Source of the DNA: Gammaproteobacteria bacterium
GTDB lineage: Bacteria; Pseudomonadota; Gammaproteobacteria; Arenicellales; UBA868
DNA length: 64,000 bases
Reading direction: 5' to 3'
Assembly: GCA_022450155.1 (NCBI GenBank)
Contig: JAKUQR010000012.1
Location: 1-64,000, forward strand
A model generated the notes under the pieces. The model ran no database searches and was not told the origin of the DNA. It saw nothing but the letters and a program-made list of their open reading frames with translations. This document shows, piece by piece, positions 44,425-53,815 of this stretch (its first letter is position 1; every line of letters starts with the position of its first letter). The position numbers and the translations under genes were made by a program.

Positions 44425-45692
44425 GCTCTGGTCTTAGATGGCCTTGGAACATCTACTGGCTGACTCTTCCGGATTCGTAGTGCCAGGACAACCAACACAG
44501 CGGCGGCAGCAGTATAGGCTGCGAAATAAAGGCACACAGTGCTGAGCGGAACCCCCAGGTCTGCCAGCGATCCCATGAGGACCGGGCCGATTGCAGACGA
44601 CAGGACCATCGCGGACGCGTAAAGACTTTTGATCGCACCGATGTGAGTCACGCCGTAGAGTTCGGCCCACAACGCTGAGACCACCGTGAAATAAAGACCG
44701 GACTGTATACCCAGTAGCAGCATATAGGGTACGACACCCCACGCACTGTCGACAAGGCCGATCGTCAACATCGCCAGTACGAGCGGGGTCAATAGGTAAG
44801 GCATGATGCGAATGGCACTCAACCGGTCAATCAAGGTGCCCGAATAGATCAGAGTTGCGCAGGTCGTGGCGGCATAAACTGAGTAGTTACTGGTGATCCA
44901 CGTGTGCGACCAACTTTTTTCATCGGCCAGATTGAGGTGGTGGAAAAACAGCGCAGTACTGATCATCGAAACTGCCAGAAGACCCGGCATGAGTAAGTAA
45001 AAAAAATAGTCTCTGATAACCTCCCTGCGGGTCCAGGATCGGACGGCAAGTTGTGAGGTTTGGGTTACAGTTCTGCTTAGTTTGCTGCTCCTGCTGTGTA
45101 CAGTGTCGTGGTGTTTTAAAAGCCAGGTCACCGTCGGAATTACGGTCAGACCGATCAGAACAGCCGCTGCGCCATAGGTCCAGCGCCAGCCTATCAGTGC
45201 AAGTGTGAAAACTGCGATGACCGGCAGTATCGCTTCACCGGCAGTAAAGCCCAGAGAGGCAAAGGCAATGGCTCGGCCGCGCTCACGATCAAAATACCGC
45301 ACCATGCTGGTGATTGAGATGTGTGAGATCAAGCCTTGGCCAGCGTGTCGCAGCAGAAAGATGGCGAGCACAAGCGTCACCGGGCCGGTCGTGGTCGCAA
45401 TATAGGCACAGGCGAAGACCAGAAGAAGGCAGGCCGCGAGGGTGTACCGGCGCAATTCAAAACGGTCGATCAGTCCACCCGTCCAGGGCAGCAGGGCTGC
45501 ACTGCCGATCGTGCCGATCATGTAGACCATACCCCACAGGGTGTGGCTGAGCTCAAATTCGAGCTGAATATGCGGGCCGATAATGCCGATAAAGTAGGTC
45601 TGACCGAAACTCGAATACAGTGCTGTCACGAAACCGAAGCCCAGCAGTCTTCGGTTGGTACTGAGCAGTTCTCGGTAGGCGTTTAACGGCAT
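44421..45692 (-). CDS. Major facilitator superfamily transporter (3)
   Basis: 423 aa from the ATG at 45692; the frame extends to a TTG at 45743, but those 17 residues look less like a transporter N-terminus. Twelve helices can be traced; LPWTGGLIDRFELRRYTLAACL is the helix 2-3 loop, and GTLIDRLSAIRIMPYLLTPL the matching loop in the second half. FYLLMPGLLAVSMISTALFFHH is typical of the monocarboxylate/oxalate-like MFS group. Its stop overlaps the srkA start. The cargo is unknown. It is divergent from typA. Confidence 0.9.
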   Translation of the reverse strand: MPLNAYRELLSTNRRLLGFGFVTALYSSFGQTYFIGIIGPHIQLEFELSHTLWGMVYMIGTIGSAALLPWTGGLIDRFELRRYTLAACLLLVFACAYIATTTGPVTLVLAIFLLRHAGQGLISHISITSMVRYFDRERGRAIAFASLGFTAGEAILPVIAVFTLALIGWRWTYGAAAVLIGLTVIPTVTWLLKHHDTVHSRSSKLSRTVTQTSQLAVRSWTRREVIRDYFFYLLMPGLLAVSMISTALFFHHLNLADEKSWSHTWITSNYSVYAATTCATLIYSGTLIDRLSAIRIMPYLLTPLVLAMLTIGLVDSAWGVVPYMLLLGIQSGLYFTVVSALWAELYGVTHIGAIKSLYASAMVLSSAIGPVLMGSLADLGVPLSTVCLYFAAYTAAAAVLVVLALRIRKSQPVDVPRPSKTRA

Positions 45693-45796
45693 GAAGCAAG
45701 CGAATTGGGTGGGAACCAGTGGCGAGACTATACAGATGTTCAAGTCGTGAGTGCCGGCCGCTGTTGCCTGGTTCTCAAGAACGGATCAGCGCCGGC

Positions 45797-45825
45797 GCGA
45801 CAAACCACAGTGCCGCCACTATAAT
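45797..45825 (+). promoter_or_regulatory. Candidate sigma-70 promoter of typA
   Basis: A perfect -10 box TATAAT (45820-45825) with a -35 box GCGACA (45797-45802, four of six matches) and a 17-base spacer, about 54 bases before the typA ATG in a 186-bp divergent intergenic region. A GC-rich stretch, CCCGGCCGTTGGCGGGC, between the -10 box and the start codon could fold in the leader mRNA. Confidence 0.6.
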
Positions 45826-45878
45826 CCGCACCCGCCCGGCCGTTGGCGGGCTGACACCCACCGTATTCCTCCAATCAG

Positions 45879-47702
45879 ATGAAAGACTTGATCAGTTCGT
45901 TGCGTAACATTGCGATCGTCGCACATGTTGACCACGGTAAAACGACATTAGTCGATCAACTGTTACGCCAATCTGGCGCGCTCAAGGGTCACGGGGCAGT
46001 TCAGGAAAGGGTCATGGACTCGAATGAACTCGAGCGGGAACGGGGTATCACGATTCTGTCGAAGAATACGTCCATTCGCTGGCAGGACTGGCGAATCAAT
46101 ATTGTCGATACACCGGGACACGCTGACTTTGGGGGCGAGGTGGAACGGGTGTTATCGATGGTGGATTCGGTGCTGCTTTTAGTCGATGCGGTAGAGGGCC
46201 CGATGCCGCAGACGCGGTTCGTGACGCAGAAAGCCCTGGAACACGATTTGGCGCCGATCGTTGTTGTGAACAAAGTCGACCGACCCGGCAGTCGTCCAGA
46301 CTGGGTCGTCGACCAGACGTTCGAGCTTTTTGACCGACTTGGTGCATCAGACAGTCAACTCGACTTCCCGGTTGTTTATGCGTCGGCGTTGCAGGGGTGG
46401 TCAGCACTGGACTCTGATGCTATCGGCAGCGACATGCAGTCGTTGTTTCAGACGATCGTGGACAATGTCGCCCCACCGGCGGTTGATCCAGAAGGATCTT
46501 TACAGCTGCAGGTCAGTGCATTGGACTATTCGACTTATGTCGGTGTCATCGGCATAGGCCGGATACAGCGGGGCAGATTTTCCCGAAATGATGTTGTTTG
46601 TGTTGCCGCTACGGATGGATCGGTGCGCGAAGCACGGATTTTGCAGATTCTGGGTTTCCACGGCCTCAATAGAGTTGAACTCGATGGTGCCAGTGCCGGT
46701 GATATCGTCGCCTTTACCGGCGTTGATGGCCTGCGCATTTCCGACACATTGTGTGATCCATCGTGTATTGATCCGCTTCCAGCGCTTAAGATCGATGAAC
46801 CCACGCTGAGTATGACGTTTCAGGTCAATGATTCGCCGTTTGCCGGCCAGGACGGCAGGTTCGTGACCAGTCGGAACCTGGGGCAGCGACTTGCCCAGGA
46901 GCTGATTCACAATGTCGCGTTGCGGGTGGAGCCGCTGTCCGACCCGGATAAATTCAAGGTGTCCGGTCGGGGTGAACTGCACCTGTCTATTCTCGTGGAA
47001 AACATGCGGCGTGAAGGTTACGAACTCGCGATTTCACGACCCGAAGTCATCCTGCGGGAAATCGACGGGGTAGTCCATGAACCATGGGAAACGCTGACAG
47101 TCGACGTTGAGTCTGTTGACCAGGGCCGGGTGATGGAAAGACTCGGTGAACGTCGTGCCGAACTTCGGGATATCCTGCCGGACAGTAACGGGCGTGTGCG
47201 CCTGGACTACACTGTGCCCAGTCGCGGCCTGATCGGATTCCAGTCTGAATTTATGACGATAACCCGTGGGAAGGGTCTGATGTACCATACGTTCGATCGT
47301 TATGCAGAACGTGCACAGTCGAAGATTGGTGAAAGAGTCAATGGTGTGCTGGTTTCTATCAGTGTCGGCAAGTCGCTGGCTTATGCATTGTTCAATCTGC
47401 AGGAAAGAGGGCGGTTATTCATCGGGCCCGGTGAGCAGGTATATGAAGGGATGGTGATTGGCCTCCACTCCCGCAGTGGCGACCTTGTGGTCAACCCGCT
47501 CAAGGCCAAGCAGTTGACCAACATTCGGGCAGCCGGCAGCGACGAGAATATACTTCTGACACCGCCGCTCCAACTGACACTGGAAGCTGCCATAGCATTC
47601 ATCAACGATGATGAACTGGTTGAGGTCACACCGGTTGCTATTCGCGTGCGGAAAAAATTGTTGCGCGGGCATGAGCGAAAACGTGCCGCTCGAGCCGCCT
47701 GA
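45879..47702 (+). CDS. typA: Translational GTPase TypA/BipA
   Basis: 607 aa, full length for the family. G motifs: G1 [15 protein letters not shown] near 15-29, G2 RGITI, G3 [13 protein letters not shown]4 NKVDRPG. EF-G-like domains III and V follow, and the C-terminal TypA-specific region has [12 protein letters not shown]. It assists ribosome assembly and translation under stress and cold. No strong ribosome site precedes the ATG. It appears intact and monocistronic, with a separate export operon starting 143 bp downstream. Confidence 0.97.
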   Translation: MKDLISSLRNIAIVAHVDHGKTTLVDQLLRQSGALKGHGAVQERVMDSNELERERGITILSKNTSIRWQDWRINIVDTPGHADFGGEVERVLSMVDSVLLLVDAVEGPMPQTRFVTQKALEHDLAPIVVVNKVDRPGSRPDWVVDQTFELFDRLGASDSQLDFPVVYASALQGWSALDSDAIGSDMQSLFQTIVDNVAPPAVDPEGSLQLQVSALDYSTYVGVIGIGRIQRGRFSRNDVVCVAATDGSVREARILQILGFHGLNRVELDGASAGDIVAFTGVDGLRISDTLCDPSCIDPLPALKIDEPTLSMTFQVNDSPFAGQDGRFVTSRNLGQRLAQELIHNVALRVEPLSDPDKFKVSGRGELHLSILVENMRREGYELAISRPEVILREIDGVVHEPWETLTVDVESVDQGRVMERLGERRAELRDILPDSNGRVRLDYTVPSRGLIGFQSEFMTITRGKGLMYHTFDRYAERAQSKIGERVNGVLVSISVGKSLAYALFNLQERGRLFIGPGEQVYEGMVIGLHSRSGDLVVNPLKAKQLTNIRAAGSDENILLTPPLQLTLEAAIAFINDDELVEVTPVAIRVRKKLLRGHERKRAARAA

Positions 47703-47845
47703 GACAGCGCGACCTGACCCGGTATTTCTAAGACTTTTGGCGTAAGAACCCTGGCGTTCAGGTTGACACCGGGTGATGTGGTAGATTTTGCCTGCGCTCG
47801 CGTCGCGGTTTAGCTCGAACCAAAAGCGCAATGAGGACACAAAAT

Positions 47846-49342
47846 ATGCGGCGGTTAAGTCTACTGCTGGGAGGGGTTATCGTGCTTGTCGCGATTGCCT
47901 ACGGCTACTCTCGCCTGAACACAGGCCAGAGTGCTGCGTCCTATCGTCTGGAGACAGTTGAACGGGGCACCATCGAAAAGACCATCTCTTCGACTGGTCG
48001 AGTGAAGCCTGTCATGACCGTCGACATCGGCTCCCAGGTTTCTGGTCAGATCTCAGAAGTGCTGGTGGACTTCAATTCGAAAGTCATGGCCGGTGAAGTC
48101 ATTGCCAAGATAGACGCTGCACCCTTTGAAGCCAGAGTTCAGGTGGCTCGAGCCGATCTTGCTTTTGCTGAGGCAAATATTGACATGCAGACCGCAGCGT
48201 TGGAGGAACTGCAGGCCGAGCTCTTGGGATCACAAGCGATTCTGGCCGAGCTTGCCGAAGACCTCGAAAGGCAGCAGTCGCTTTTTGAACGTAAGGTCAT
48301 CCCCGAGAGTACAGTGGATCATGCGGTGGCACGTCACGTTCAGGCGATGGCAAAGGTAGCCAGCATACAGGCCCGGATGAAGAAGCAGCAGGCACAGATA
48401 CGAACAGCCCACGCCAACGTCGCGTCGCACGGCGGCAAGCTGCTCCAGGCGGAACTGGAACTGGAACACACGCTGATCAGATCACCGGTTGATGGCATTG
48501 TGATCAACCGGGCAGCGGATACGGGTCAGACGGTGGCTGCCAGTCTACAGGCACCAGTCCTGTTTACCCTGGCCCAGGACCTGCGCCAGATTCATCTGGA
48601 AGTCAGTGTCGATGAGGCAGACATCGGCGGTATCACCGAAGGGCAGCAGGCACGGTTTTCAGTCGATGCCTATCCAGACCGGGTCTCCAAAGGAGAGGTC
48701 GTGCAGATCCGCAAGCAGCCGATAGAGGTCTCAGGTGTTGTGACCTACGTGGTCATTGTCGGTACCCAGAACCTTGATCAGAGTCTGATGCCGGGTATGA
48801 CAGCCAGTGTAGAGATTGTGCTGGGTGAACGACAAGATGCGCTTAAGGTGTCGTCACAGGCACTTCGATTTAAACCGCCTGGTTTCAAGCGCTTAGATTC
48901 CGGGGCGTCTGCTCGAGGCGGCGGCCGCGAGCGCATGCGGGCAATGATCAAAAACCTTTCGCAGAAACTTCAATTGAGTGAGGCCCAGCTGTCATCGGTT
49001 CAATCGATCTACGCCGAGATGGGCCAGTCGATTAGGGGACTGCGGGAAGCCGGTATGGGTGGCGATGAATTCCGGGAAGCAATTCGCCAGCTCCGGGCCC
49101 AGGCCGCACAGCGGGTGGAGAAGCTGCTGGAAAGTGATCAGAAGAAACGCTACCGCTTGATGCGTGCCGAAGAAAAAAGTTCGAGTTACCGGCGGGCAAA
49201 CGTCTGGGTACTCGATGGGGGTGAGCCTGTCGCGGTGGGTATTACGGTTGGCATTTCTGACAGTACCCATACGGAGATTGTCCGCGGTGATATTGCTCAA
49301 GGTGCACAGGTCATCGTTGGCCTATCATCGGATGGTTCCTGA
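47846..49342 (+). CDS. MacA-type membrane-fusion (periplasmic adaptor) protein with inserted helical segment
   Basis: 498 aa from the ATG with GAGG 9 bases upstream. Residues about 1-22 are an N-terminal membrane anchor. The biotinyl-lipoyl halves flank a long alpha hairpin (about 98-205), followed by a beta-barrel domain (about 245-330). Between the barrel and the C-terminal strand domain (ANVWVLDGGEPVAVGITVG at 451-469) lies an extra 90-100 residue helical stretch, about 352-448, with a Spy/CpxP-like LQLSEAQLSSVQSIYAEM. It should bridge the ABC transporter encoded by the next two genes to an outer-membrane channel. No TolC-like gene is in the window. Confidence 0.9.
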   Translation: MRRLSLLLGGVIVLVAIAYGYSRLNTGQSAASYRLETVERGTIEKTISSTGRVKPVMTVDIGSQVSGQISEVLVDFNSKVMAGEVIAKIDAAPFEARVQVARADLAFAEANIDMQTAALEELQAELLGSQAILAELAEDLERQQSLFERKVIPESTVDHAVARHVQAMAKVASIQARMKKQQAQIRTAHANVASHGGKLLQAELELEHTLIRSPVDGIVINRAADTGQTVAASLQAPVLFTLAQDLRQIHLEVSVDEADIGGITEGQQARFSVDAYPDRVSKGEVVQIRKQPIEVSGVVTYVVIVGTQNLDQSLMPGMTASVEIVLGERQDALKVSSQALRFKPPGFKRLDSGASARGGGRERMRAMIKNLSQKLQLSEAQLSSVQSIYAEMGQSIRGLREAGMGGDEFREAIRQLRAQAAQRVEKLLESDQKKRYRLMRAEEKSSSYRRANVWVLDGGEPVAVGITVGISDSTHTEIVRGDIAQGAQVIVGLSSDGS

Positions 49343-49345
49343 GTA

Positions 49346-50101
49346 ATGGATCCTGCTATGCAACCCGTTGTCATCCAGACCCAGGGTTTGTGTCGGGATT
49401 TTTCAGTGGGGGCTCACGTCGTACATGCCTTGCGCGATGTAGACCTGCGCATCCATCGAGGCGAATTTATCGCGATCATGGGACCGTCGGGATCAGGCAA
49501 GTCCACCTGTATGCACGTGCTGGGGTGCCTGGATACGCCAACAGCGGGCAAATACCTGCTCGACGGCGAGGCTGTTTCGGAATTCCAGCCTGACGACCTG
49601 GCCCGCATACGTCGAAACAAGATCGGGTTTGTTTTCCAGTCATTCAATCTCATGGCCGATGCCAGTGCCCAGGCCAATGTCGAATTGCCGCTGTTATATA
49701 GGGGAGACCCACGCGCTGTGCGTTCAGAAAAGGCTAAAAGCGCACTGGGAAGAGTTGGACTTTCCGATCGCATGCACCATCGGCCGACGCAGCTTTCAGG
49801 TGGTCAGATGCAGCGGGTGGCGATCGCACGGGCAATCGTCAATCAACCGGATATCGTGCTGGCCGACGAACCTACCGGGGCGCTGGATTCGGTGACCGGT
49901 CGCGAGATCCTGGACTTGCTCAAGGAGCTGAATGGTCAGGGTATGACCGTAATTGTGGTTACGCACGAGACGGAGGTGGCCGGGTACGCAGAGCGGGTGC
50001 TGAAGTTTCGGGATGGTCGGCTGTTGGGTGAAAACCAAGTGGTAGAAAAGGTCAGTAGCCCTTCGACCCCGACAGCGGATACAAGAGCATCGACGCAATG
50101 A
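49346..50101 (+). CDS. MacB/LolD-type ABC transporter ATPase
   Basis: 251 aa. Walker A GPSGSGKST at 46-54, Q-loop FQSFNLM near 98-104, signature LSGGQMQR at 150-157, Walker B IVLADEPTGALD near 170-181, and switch VTHE. The LADEPTGALDS block is typical of the MacB/LolD/FtsE group. It starts 3 bp after the adaptor and overlaps the permease gene by 4 bp, so all three form one operon. The C-terminal 30 residues are Ser/Thr/Pro-rich and unlike family cores. Confidence 0.94.
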   Translation: MDPAMQPVVIQTQGLCRDFSVGAHVVHALRDVDLRIHRGEFIAIMGPSGSGKSTCMHVLGCLDTPTAGKYLLDGEAVSEFQPDDLARIRRNKIGFVFQSFNLMADASAQANVELPLLYRGDPRAVRSEKAKSALGRVGLSDRMHHRPTQLSGGQMQRVAIARAIVNQPDIVLADEPTGALDSVTGREILDLLKELNGQGMTVIVVTHETEVAGYAERVLKFRDGRLLGENQVVEKVSSPSTPTADTRASTQ

Positions 50102-51330
50102 CGCTTTGGAATTGCCTTCAGGCTGCGCTGGCTTCGTTACGCGCCAACAAGCTCAGAACCGGGCTGACAACGCTGGGCATTATCATTGGCGTGGCGGCGG
50201 TCATTGCGATGGTCGGCGTCGGCAAGGGTGCTGAGAAACGGATCCAGGAAGCGATTCAGGGCCTGGGTGAAAACGTTCTGTTCGTGCGCAACGGGACCAG
50301 TGTGTCCGGCGGGGTGCGAGGGGGTGCCAACAGCAAAGTGTCCCTGACAGAGGCTGATGCCGCTGCCATCGAGGATCAGGCCCCTTCGGTGGCGATAGCT
50401 GCGCCTACGGTCCGGTCTACCGGTCAGGTGATTTCCGGAAATCTAAACTGGTTTACGACGATATTCGGTGTTGGAGACGATTACCTTCGGGCCCGCGACT
50501 GGGTCATAGACCGAGGGCGTACGTTTAATCCTCAGGAAGAGCGAGCGTCAGCGAAAGTGGCGATTATCGGAGAGACCATCGTTGAACAGTTGTTCGGCGG
50601 ACAGGATCCCACGGGTGAAATTGTCCGTATCCAGAGAATCCCGTTTCGCGTAATCGGGGTCACCCGAGCCAAGGGTCAGTCTTCATGGGGTCGCGACCAC
50701 GACGATGTGGTATTTGTGCCCCTGTCAACCGCCAAGTCACGCATGAATGTCGGTGAGCGGTACCGCAGTCGGTACGTGCGTGACATTACTGTCAAAGCGC
50801 GCTCGAGCGATGTACTGGAGGCGGCTGAGCAGGAGATCAATGATCTTCTACGACAGCGTCACCGGATTCGCCCGGGTCAGCCGGACGATTTTTATGTACG
50901 GAATATCGCCCAGTTCCTCGAAGCCAGAGCCAAGTCGGAGCGGACAATGTCGCTGCTGCTTGCGGCGGTCGCAGGAATCTCCCTGCTGGTGGGAGGGATT
51001 GGAATCATGAATATTATGCTGGTCTCGGTGACCGAGCGCACCCGCGAGGTGGGTTTGAGAATGGCCGTCGGGGCCCGCAGTCGTGACATCCTGCTTCAAT
51101 TTGTGACCGAGGCCGTTGTGGTGTCCTTGATCGGGGGAGTTGTTGGTGTGGTGCTGGGATTTGGGGGTTCCCTGGCCGCGGCTAGAATTGCCGGCTGGCC
51201 GGTGATCACCTCACCTTTGTCTGCGGTGATTGCCATGGGATTTGCGGCCGTGGTCGGCATATTTTTTGGCTATTATCCTGCACTCAAAGCGTCCCGGCTC
51301 GATCCTATCGCAGCACTTCGCCACGAGTAA
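50098..51330 (+). CDS. MacB-type ABC transporter permease (FtsX fold)
   Basis: 410 aa with the MacB plan: one helix at about 20-42 (LRTGLTTLGIIIGVAAVIAMVGVG), a large periplasmic domain (about 45-275), and three C-terminal helices (SLLLAAVAGISLLVGGIGIMNIMLVSVTERTREVGLRMAVGA, then VVVSLIGGVVGVVLG and a final helix). In E. coli MacB the ATPase and permease are one chain; here they are separate genes. Such systems drive export of macrolides, peptides or toxins from the periplasm using ATP. Cargo unknown. Confidence 0.94.
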   Translation: MTLWNCLQAALASLRANKLRTGLTTLGIIIGVAAVIAMVGVGKGAEKRIQEAIQGLGENVLFVRNGTSVSGGVRGGANSKVSLTEADAAAIEDQAPSVAIAAPTVRSTGQVISGNLNWFTTIFGVGDDYLRARDWVIDRGRTFNPQEERASAKVAIIGETIVEQLFGGQDPTGEIVRIQRIPFRVIGVTRAKGQSSWGRDHDDVVFVPLSTAKSRMNVGERYRSRYVRDITVKARSSDVLEAAEQEINDLLRQRHRIRPGQPDDFYVRNIAQFLEARAKSERTMSLLLAAVAGISLLVGGIGIMNIMLVSVTERTREVGLRMAVGARSRDILLQFVTEAVVVSLIGGVVGVVLGFGGSLAAARIAGWPVITSPLSAVIAMGFAAVVGIFFGYYPALKASRLDPIAALRHE

Positions 51331-51452
51331 ACTCGGTTCAGAACATCCCGTCTAATGCTATGCGTTGACCTGAAGCGTGTCGTGGGCTGCAATAGACAAT
51401 CAGGTCGGGTGAGTCAGATCCTGACTTGAGCTTAAACTGATCTGGAGTACAG

Positions 51453-52448
51453 ATGATGAACCAGGAAAATCCTAGTTTTGGTGCCTATACGGATTACGGC
51501 GCATTGCGCGGCGCGATAGTCGGCAGTGCCGATGGTCTGAGCTTGCCACCGTTCAATCCGACCCTGTACCACTACAACGAGGAAGTTCAGACCGCACTGA
51601 AAGCCTGTGGTGATCAACCCCTGGATATCCGAAAGGCGATGCCGGAGCGCTGGGAAAAAACAGCAGAACAACTCGATAACCTTGCGGCCCTGTATGAGGC
51701 CAATGGCGTCAAGGTCTACCGGCCCAGACCCTATACAGCCGAGGAAAGGGGCTACCTTGCAGATCTGCAGCCAGGTGCGTCGCTGTTATACCCGGCTGAT
51801 CCGGTGTATACCGTGGGCACACACTATATTGAAGTGAATATCCGGCGGGCCTATCGCCGAAAAGAAGTGTTTCCGTTGCGTGATACGGTGGCGCCGCTGA
51901 TCGACGACGGTGCAGACACTCATTATGCCGTGATGCCTCCAGCGCAACCTTTTGCACCGTCCAGCGGTGGTCCCGGGCCCTATCTGGAAGGCGGCGACAT
52001 CATCTGCTACAACAACCATCTTTTCGTTGGCGAATCCGATATCGCGACAAATCGAGCCGGTACGCGCTGGCTTGAGCACTACATCGGTCCTTTTGGCTAC
52101 CAGGTGCATCCGATGCCGATGAAAGGTGACTTCCTTCACTTGCTGGGCATCATGGTGTTAGTTCGGGAAGGATTACTGCTTCTGCATCGCGACGATCTTG
52201 ACTGTGAGCTGCCTGAGATTCTTGCCGACTGGGAAGTTATTGAAGTGAACGAATCGGAAGCACGGGCCTACGCGACGGTCGGTGTGAGTCTGGATGATTC
52301 ACGATACATCATGCCTTCCGGGCTGAGTCGGATAGCCAACGAGCTGTCCCGGCGCGGGGTGGAACCGATCGAGATCGACTATGACCACGTCAGTTACTGG
52401 GGCGGTTGCGTGTCCTGTTCCACTCATGCTGTGTCTCGCGACCCTTGA
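51453..52448 (+). CDS. Amidinotransferase/dimethylarginase-fold enzyme
   Basis: 331 aa of the guanidino-modifying superfamily. The LYPADPVYTVG strand (112-122), EGGDI with D182, catalytic H229 in DFLHLLGIM, and C322 in the C-terminal GGCVSCSTHAVSR form the expected Asp-His-Cys set. The layout resembles glycine and inosamine-phosphate amidinotransferases, which move the amidino group of arginine to an amine; a hydrolase acting on a guanidino compound is also possible. GGAG lies 7 bases before the first ATG. The M20 deacylase gene follows after 9 bp. Confidence 0.87.
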   Translation: MMNQENPSFGAYTDYGALRGAIVGSADGLSLPPFNPTLYHYNEEVQTALKACGDQPLDIRKAMPERWEKTAEQLDNLAALYEANGVKVYRPRPYTAEERGYLADLQPGASLLYPADPVYTVGTHYIEVNIRRAYRRKEVFPLRDTVAPLIDDGADTHYAVMPPAQPFAPSSGGPGPYLEGGDIICYNNHLFVGESDIATNRAGTRWLEHYIGPFGYQVHPMPMKGDFLHLLGIMVLVREGLLLLHRDDLDCELPEILADWEVIEVNESEARAYATVGVSLDDSRYIMPSGLSRIANELSRRGVEPIEIDYDHVSYWGGCVSCSTHAVSRDP

Positions 52449-52457
52449 AGATCGTCA

Positions 52458-53762
52458 GTGAGCGGTAGTCTGCCAGGTCAGCTGGACAGCGAGCTGTCCA
52501 GCCGGATTCTTGACGCGGTAGCCGCGGGATTTGAATCCCAACTCGGTTTTACGATGGATCTTATGCGGCAGCCTTCTGTGCGGGGCCAGGAGGAAAGCGC
52601 CCAGGCGCTGGTGTACACGGCGCTTGAAACCCGCGGCTATCAGACGGATCGCTGGGCCATCGATATCGGTGAAATCGAAGCGCACCCGGGTTTTTCCCCG
52701 GTCAAGGTCGATTACAGCAACGCAGTCAATGTCGTGGGTACACACACTCCCGCACAGAATCTCGGCCGGTCGTTGATTCTCAATGGTCATATCGACGTGG
52801 TACCGACCGGGCCGCTGGACATGTGGACACGTCCCCCATTCGACCCGTCGATAGATGGTGACTGGCTCTACGGGCGGGGCGGCGCCGACATGAAAGCCGG
52901 ATTGTGCGCAAATATCTTTGCCCTGGACGCACTGCGCAACCTCGACCTGCAACCTTCGGCTGATGTGTTCCTGCAGTCTGTGACCGAAGAGGAATGTACC
53001 GGTAACGGTGCCTTGTCCGCGCTGGTCCGTGGCTACCGCGCCGATGCGGCACTGATTCCTGAACCGGAAGAGGATATGCTGGTGCGGGCAAATGTGGGTG
53101 TTATCTGGTTTCAGGTGCACGTCCGTGGGCGTCCTGTGCATGTTCGCGAAGCAGGTCAGGGCGCGAACGCTATCGAGGCTGCTTACCGATTGATCGGTTC
53201 GCTGAAAAAGCTCGAGGCAAAATGGAATGCCCGTCGAGCAGATATTAAGTACTTCGAAGACCTGGATCACCCGATCAATTTCAATGTCGGAAAGATTGCA
53301 GGCGGCGACTGGGCATCCTCCGTTCCGGCCTGGTGCACGTTGGATATCCGTGCGGCCATCTATCCGGGCGTCAACCCGCGGGACGCGGCCCGTGAAATTG
53401 AAGCATGCCTGCAGTCCAGCAGCCGCGAGGACCCGTTTTTGTCTGACAACCCACCGACGGTCGAATACAACGGTTTTTTCAGCCGCGGTTACGTACTGGA
53501 GGAAGGCAGCGACGCGGAGAAAGTACTGTCCCAAGCGCATGCCGTGAGTTTTGGCAGTTCACTGGAATCGTTTGTCACACCGGGCTATCTGGACGGACGG
53601 GTTTTCGTTCTGTACGACGACTGTCCCTGCCTGGTTTACGGGCCGGTATCAAAAGACATCCACGCGTTCGACGAGCGCGTCAGCCTCGCTTCGGTACAGC
53701 GTATCACCGGCACCATCGCGTTGTTCATTGCCAACTGGTGCGGGCTGGAAAAGCTGCGCTGA
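52458..53762 (+). CDS. M20-family ArgE/DapE-type deacylase
   Basis: 434 aa from GTG. Zinc-site residues are H111 and D113 (NGHIDVVPTGP), D144 (GRGGADMKAG) and the E177-E178 pair in TEEEC; a dimerisation domain lies at about 215-330. These enzymes release an acyl group from amino acids or related amines. The tight spacing to the amidinotransferase and the neighbouring hydantoinase genes suggest work on N-acyl or N-carbamoyl guanidino compounds, but the substrate is not defined by motifs. Confidence 0.9.
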   Translation: MSGSLPGQLDSELSSRILDAVAAGFESQLGFTMDLMRQPSVRGQEESAQALVYTALETRGYQTDRWAIDIGEIEAHPGFSPVKVDYSNAVNVVGTHTPAQNLGRSLILNGHIDVVPTGPLDMWTRPPFDPSIDGDWLYGRGGADMKAGLCANIFALDALRNLDLQPSADVFLQSVTEEECTGNGALSALVRGYRADAALIPEPEEDMLVRANVGVIWFQVHVRGRPVHVREAGQGANAIEAAYRLIGSLKKLEAKWNARRADIKYFEDLDHPINFNVGKIAGGDWASSVPAWCTLDIRAAIYPGVNPRDAAREIEACLQSSSREDPFLSDNPPTVEYNGFFSRGYVLEEGSDAEKVLSQAHAVSFGSSLESFVTPGYLDGRVFVLYDDCPCLVYGPVSKDIHAFDERVSLASVQRITGTIALFIANWCGLEKLR

Positions 53763-53814
53763 AGATTCGGTTGCGGTCGACAGCTGCAAACTATGCTCGA
53801 TCGATGCCGAATCT
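53763..53814. terminator. Inverted repeat between convergent genes
   Basis: An 8-bp perfect inverted repeat, AGATTCGG (53763-53770) and CCGAATCT (53807-53814), exactly fills the space between the M20 stop and the hyuB stop. The 36-base loop is long, and no T run follows, so factor-independent termination is doubtful; its placement still suggests a transcript-end structure. Confidence 0.3.
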
Positions 53815-53815
53815 G

